Source: Hyalella azteca (taxonomy: Eukaryota > Arthropoda > Malacostraca > Amphipoda > Hyalellidae). Taken from it: a stretch of 64,000 nt of DNA. Every line of letters begins with the position of its first letter. The stretch's first letter is position 1. The DNA is taken from NCBI RefSeq assembly GCF_000764305.2, contig NW_025937374.1:46525-110524 (forward strand), in the 5' to 3' direction. Below are positions 63,059-64,000 of this stretch, piece after piece. Under the pieces are notes generated by a model. That model was not told the DNA's origin. It was given only the letters and a program-made list of their open reading frames with translations, and searched no databases. A program made the translations under genes and the position numbers.

Positions 63059-64000
63059 GTCATTTACCAATAACACACAGAGAGTTTGGTGCAATGAAAA
63101 CAGTAACCACGATTAAAGGACATATGCCAGAGACTGGAATCGGTATCCAATTGAATTTTTTCCAGAAGAAAGAAACCTAGACGTTGAAAACATAACAACA
63201 AGCAGTGAAGAATTAATCATTATGCAAGTGAATTTATTGGGAGATGTAGTAGCCTGAAAAATGTTATCGGGACAGATTTTCCTATAGCGTATCCTCTAAA
63301 TCTTGTCACATAAAAAAACGAAACAAAAACATCTCGATAGCAAGGGAGACCATTTTCTTTTGAGGGCTGCACGCGTGGCTCAGTCAGGACTCGGGAAGCT
63401 GTGGCTGAGCCAGTGCTTCCCGTTTGTAATTGTACAAATAAGCGAGACACTCAGGAAATTCCCTGCAAATGTCCACAAAAAACGGTTTCAGACGTTCAAG
63501 CATGCTATACTTATAATAACTAAATATTCACCTCAAAAATATTCAATATTCACCTCAAATATTTTACAGACTCTGAAAATGGTTCCTAGCCAATATCAAA
63601 AATGAAACGAACGATCAGAGTCTATAAGTCAAAATTCATAGCCGTATTTGCCCAATAAAATGTTGAATTTTGCTCATCATCTTCTTGGTCTCCTTAAACC
63701 TTAGTGATGCCAAACTTCTGTAGCTTGGATAAGGATTGATAAAATTTCGCATGCTCCCAAGGAGCGAATCAGCGCACCACAGCGAAGGTAGTAGAGCCCT
63801 GCTCTGCTATTCTGTGCAGCCCTGCGCCGAGCCCCGAACTCCAGCCTGGTGATAAACTCGAAGGCTACAGTGAATTAAACTGTTCAATCGATTGAACTAT
63901 TAATCGACAGCAGGATTTTCTCAGGATACTAACGCATTCTGGGAAATAAAATACAACTAACTGATCAACATTAACGGTTAAACGAAGCTATAAACTGGCG
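63059..64000 (+). repeat. S, T, L remnant, SIG remnant, GDD, WRN start
   Basis: S at 63090-63180, T at 63210-63510 (ORF 63303-63605 contains HLDSKGDHFLLRAARVAQSG). P is missing: T tail runs into L near 63560. SIG has lost its start and signal region (only CCTTAAACCTTAGTGATGCC onward, 63693). GDD follows and WRN is cut by the window end. Confidence 0.45.

Noticed and set aside
1..64000. CRISPR array, bacterial operon or tRNA genes
   Set aside because: No regularly spaced direct repeats with spacers, no ribosome-binding-site gene strings, and no cloverleaf-like sequence noticed on reading.

Overview
The window looks like nuclear DNA of a multicellular eukaryote, most likely an insect or other arthropod. 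It is AT-rich, has no long uninterrupted genes and no bacterial gene organisation, and carries Tc1/mariner, Tc3-like and hAT transposons, foldback elements, minisatellites and a 28S-rRNA-like fragment. The host was not identified, and no confident homology to a named host protein was found.

Almost the whole window is a mosaic array of diverged copies of one compound cassette on the + strand. Block names used in the entries are: P (3' flank with AATAAA signals, then a VGDVGS-type peptide); L (IPDDYF / VIKNATHDKS peptides); SIG (short ORF with a signal peptide; SIG-A and SIG-C are close variants, SIG-B is diverged); GDD (PPGDKLEGDDE peptide); WRN (NWRNAAPVRPPSCTRSQQ peptide); NFS (NNFSGFNGMEQHSC peptide); GFM (STIEPLWGFMKS peptide); VH (VHFTNTIACNN peptide); M (AT-rich TE-like block containing a YCGNFNC ORF); IGN, X2, X3 and X4 (four exon-like pieces); S (VSTIKGL peptide); T (CNSLKIVIGTDFPIAYPRNL plus a Cys-rich tail, and the 3' end). 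The usual order is P-L-SIG-GDD-WRN, then either NFS-GFM-SIGB or VH-M, then optionally IGN-X2-X3-X4, then S-T and the next P. About fifteen SIG copies, seventeen P copies and more than fifteen T copies are present. Most are broken, but several SIG ORFs, one IGN, one X3-X4 pair, the NFS ORFs and one T ORF are intact. Conserved reading frames, a signal peptide, splice-site consensus and matching splice phases suggest a rapidly expanding family of small secreted, multi-exon proteins.

Layout: 1-4340 P/L, M, IGN-X4, T and P/L. 4.4-10 kb: two cassettes and the first SIG-B, with an assembly junction at 6993-7031. 10-13 kb: insertions (10402 ORF, W repeat, foldback MITE, M). 13-19 kb: degraded cassettes. 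19-20.4 kb: mostly unique DNA. 20.5-24.5 kb: cassette interrupted by a 0.7-kb GC-richer insertion, a MITE fragment, a W repeat and the 28S-like piece. 25.7-28.9 kb: RYKTG ORF and the best-preserved X3-X4 pair. 30-38 kb: more cassettes. 38.6-41.2 kb: a mariner carrying a nested Tc3-like element. 41.5-48.4 kb: cassettes. 48.4-51.3 kb: two inverted non-autonomous hAT elements. 51.3-64 kb: cassettes and ACACTTGTAA minisatellites.

Single n characters at 7031, 29024 and 36374, one of them next to a complete Nextera junction adapter, mark assembly joins. Gene structures crossing them should not be trusted. No tRNA gene, CRISPR array or bacterial operon was seen.
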